A stretch of 5,713 nt of DNA, taken from the NCBI GenBank assembly GCA_023386365.1, contig JAEWJX010000032.1, forward strand, positions 1 through 5,713. Reading direction: 5' to 3'. The translations under genes and the position numbers were made by a program. Under the pieces are notes generated by a model. That model was not told the DNA's origin and ran no database searches. It saw nothing but the letters and a program-made list of their open reading frames with translations. Below are positions 4,955 through 5,713 of the stretch, one piece after another (within the stretch, counting starts at the first letter, position 1; every line of letters starts with the position of its first letter). This stretch comes from Actinomycetes bacterium. Its GTDB lineage: Bacteria > Actinomycetota > Actinomycetes > Actinomycetales > Microbacteriaceae.

Positions 4955-5679
4955 CGATCGACCGGCTGTGGCCGGAGCCCGCTCTCGACCTCGACGACGA
5001 CGCGCTCGTCGTGGGGCTGCGCGGCGCCGACCCGGTGCTGCGGGTCAACTTCGTGTCGTCGGTCGACGGCGCGGCCACCCGCGACGGCCTGTCGGGCGGT
5101 CTCGGCGACCCGGCCGACCGGCGCTACTTCGAGCTGCTGCGTCGCGTGGCGGATGTCGTGTTGGTGGGCGCGGGCACGGTGCGAGCGGAGGGCTACGGCC
5201 CGATGCGGGTGTCGGATGCGTCGGCCGCCTGGCGGGTCGCGAACGGGCTCACCCCGCATCCGGTGTTCGCGATCGTGTCGGGTGCGCTCGACCTCGACGC
5301 CGGTTCGCGCATCTTCACCGAGGCGCCCGTGCGTCCCGTGGTGCTCACTACGGAGGGGCGTGACGTGCCGGCGTTCGCCGAGGTGGCGGATGTCGTGCAG
5401 ACAGGTCGAGGCGACCGCATCGATGCGGCCTCCGCCGTGGCCGCGCTGCGCGCCCGCGGCCTGGTCCGCATCCTGTGCGAGGGCGGTCCGCACCTGTTCG
5501 GGTCGCTGCTCGCCGCCGACGAGGTGGACGAGTTGTGTGTCACCGTCGAGCCGACGCTCGAGGCGGGCGGTGCCCGGCGCATCGCCCAGGGCGAGCTGCC
5601 GGAGCCGCGCGGGCTCGCGCTCGCGCACGTGCTGCAGTCGGGTTCGACCCTGCTGCTGCGCTACCACCGCGCGCGCTGA
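4918..5679 (+). CDS. RibD C-terminal-domain (pyrimidine/dihydrofolate reductase-like) protein
   Basis: A 253-residue stand-alone reductase with the DHFR-like fold of the RibD C-terminal domain, which uses NADPH. Motifs: VNFVSSVDGAATRDG (43-57, the catalytic-side N-x-x-x-SxDG strand), a helix followed by ADVVLVGAGTVRAEGYGP (79-95, nucleotide binding) and ILCEGGPHLFGSL (185-197, the glycine-rich EGGP loop). The zinc deaminase domain of full RibD is absent, so it cannot carry out both riboflavin steps alone. Related stand-alone actinobacterial proteins include M. tuberculosis Rv2671, for which dihydrofolate reductase activity has been reported; others are annotated as pyrimidine reductases. The start overlaps the folP-like gene by 37 bases and is preceded by GGAGG, so the pair is probably co-translated. 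That pairing makes a folate or pterin substrate at least as likely as riboflavin synthesis, but this is inference. No other rib genes are visible nearby. Confidence 0.88.
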   Translation: MAGAGVAEAQHVAIDRLWPEPALDLDDDALVVGLRGADPVLRVNFVSSVDGAATRDGLSGGLGDPADRRYFELLRRVADVVLVGAGTVRAEGYGPMRVSDASAAWRVANGLTPHPVFAIVSGALDLDAGSRIFTEAPVRPVVLTTEGRDVPAFAEVADVVQTGRGDRIDAASAVAALRARGLVRILCEGGPHLFGSLLAADEVDELCVTVEPTLEAGGARRIAQGELPEPRGLALAHVLQSGSTLLLRYHRAR

Positions 5680-5713
5680 CCCCGGGGGAGGACGACGCGC
5701 CGCCTGCCGACCG

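Noticed and set aside
4555..5667. Minus-strand open frames (370 and 345 codons) opposite the folP-like and RibD-C-like genes
   Set aside because: Arg/His/Ala-rich translations with no motif, lying opposite well-supported coding sequence.
5680..5713. GGGGGAGG after the last gene as a ribosome site for another gene
   Set aside because: No ATG, GTG or TTG follows at a suitable distance before the window ends. The adjoining CCCCGGGG palindrome is too short to call a terminator.

Overview
The window is about 70% G+C (estimated by eye). It has tightly packed genes, short leaders, GTG/ATG starts and strong third-position GC bias. With a WXG100 protein, an actinobacterial OmpR-type two-component pair, a FolP2-type dihydropteroate synthase homologue and a stand-alone RibD-C reductase, this points to an actinobacterium. 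My best guess is Microbacteriaceae (Micrococcales), partly from the repeated use of the word GGATG/CATCC. The family is an inference, not a database result.

Layout: the left half (16-2731) is transcribed leftward. From promoter to end it reads response regulator (2039-2731), sensor histidine kinase (316-1998) and a 96-residue WXG100/ESAT-6-like protein (16-306), with gaps of 40 and 9 bases, so it looks like one operon. A 92-base divergent intergenic region (2732-2823) carries a promoter for each direction. The right half (2824-5679) is transcribed rightward: an FAD/NAD(P)H ferredoxin-reductase-type oxidoreductase (2824-4071), a FolP2-type dihydropteroate synthase homologue starting at a GTG ten bases after the previous stop (4082-4954), and a RibD C-terminal-domain reductase whose start lies inside the folP-like gene (4918-5679). 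The edges (1-15 and 5680-5713) hold no complete feature.

How the genes may work together: the regulator and kinase form a phosphorelay that senses something outside the membrane through a domain of about 120 residues with a lone cysteine pair. The WXG100 protein is a probable type VII-style secretion substrate in the same operon. On the right, the FolP2-like and RibD-C-like proteins overlap by 37 bases and are probably translationally coupled. Both belong to folate/pterin or flavin-related enzyme folds, which suggests a shared pterin, folate or deazaflavin-like chemistry rather than standard folate synthesis.

Most notable: four of the six genes have a -10-like hexamer only 6-7 bases before the start codon, as expected for leaderless mRNAs. 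In two of them the stop codon of the upstream gene is itself the first half of that hexamer. The kinase carries an insertion of about 60 residues inside its ATPase domain. The FolP2-like protein has lost the loop that binds p-aminobenzoate in true dihydropteroate synthases. I see no mobile element, CRISPR array, RNA gene or convincing intrinsic terminator.
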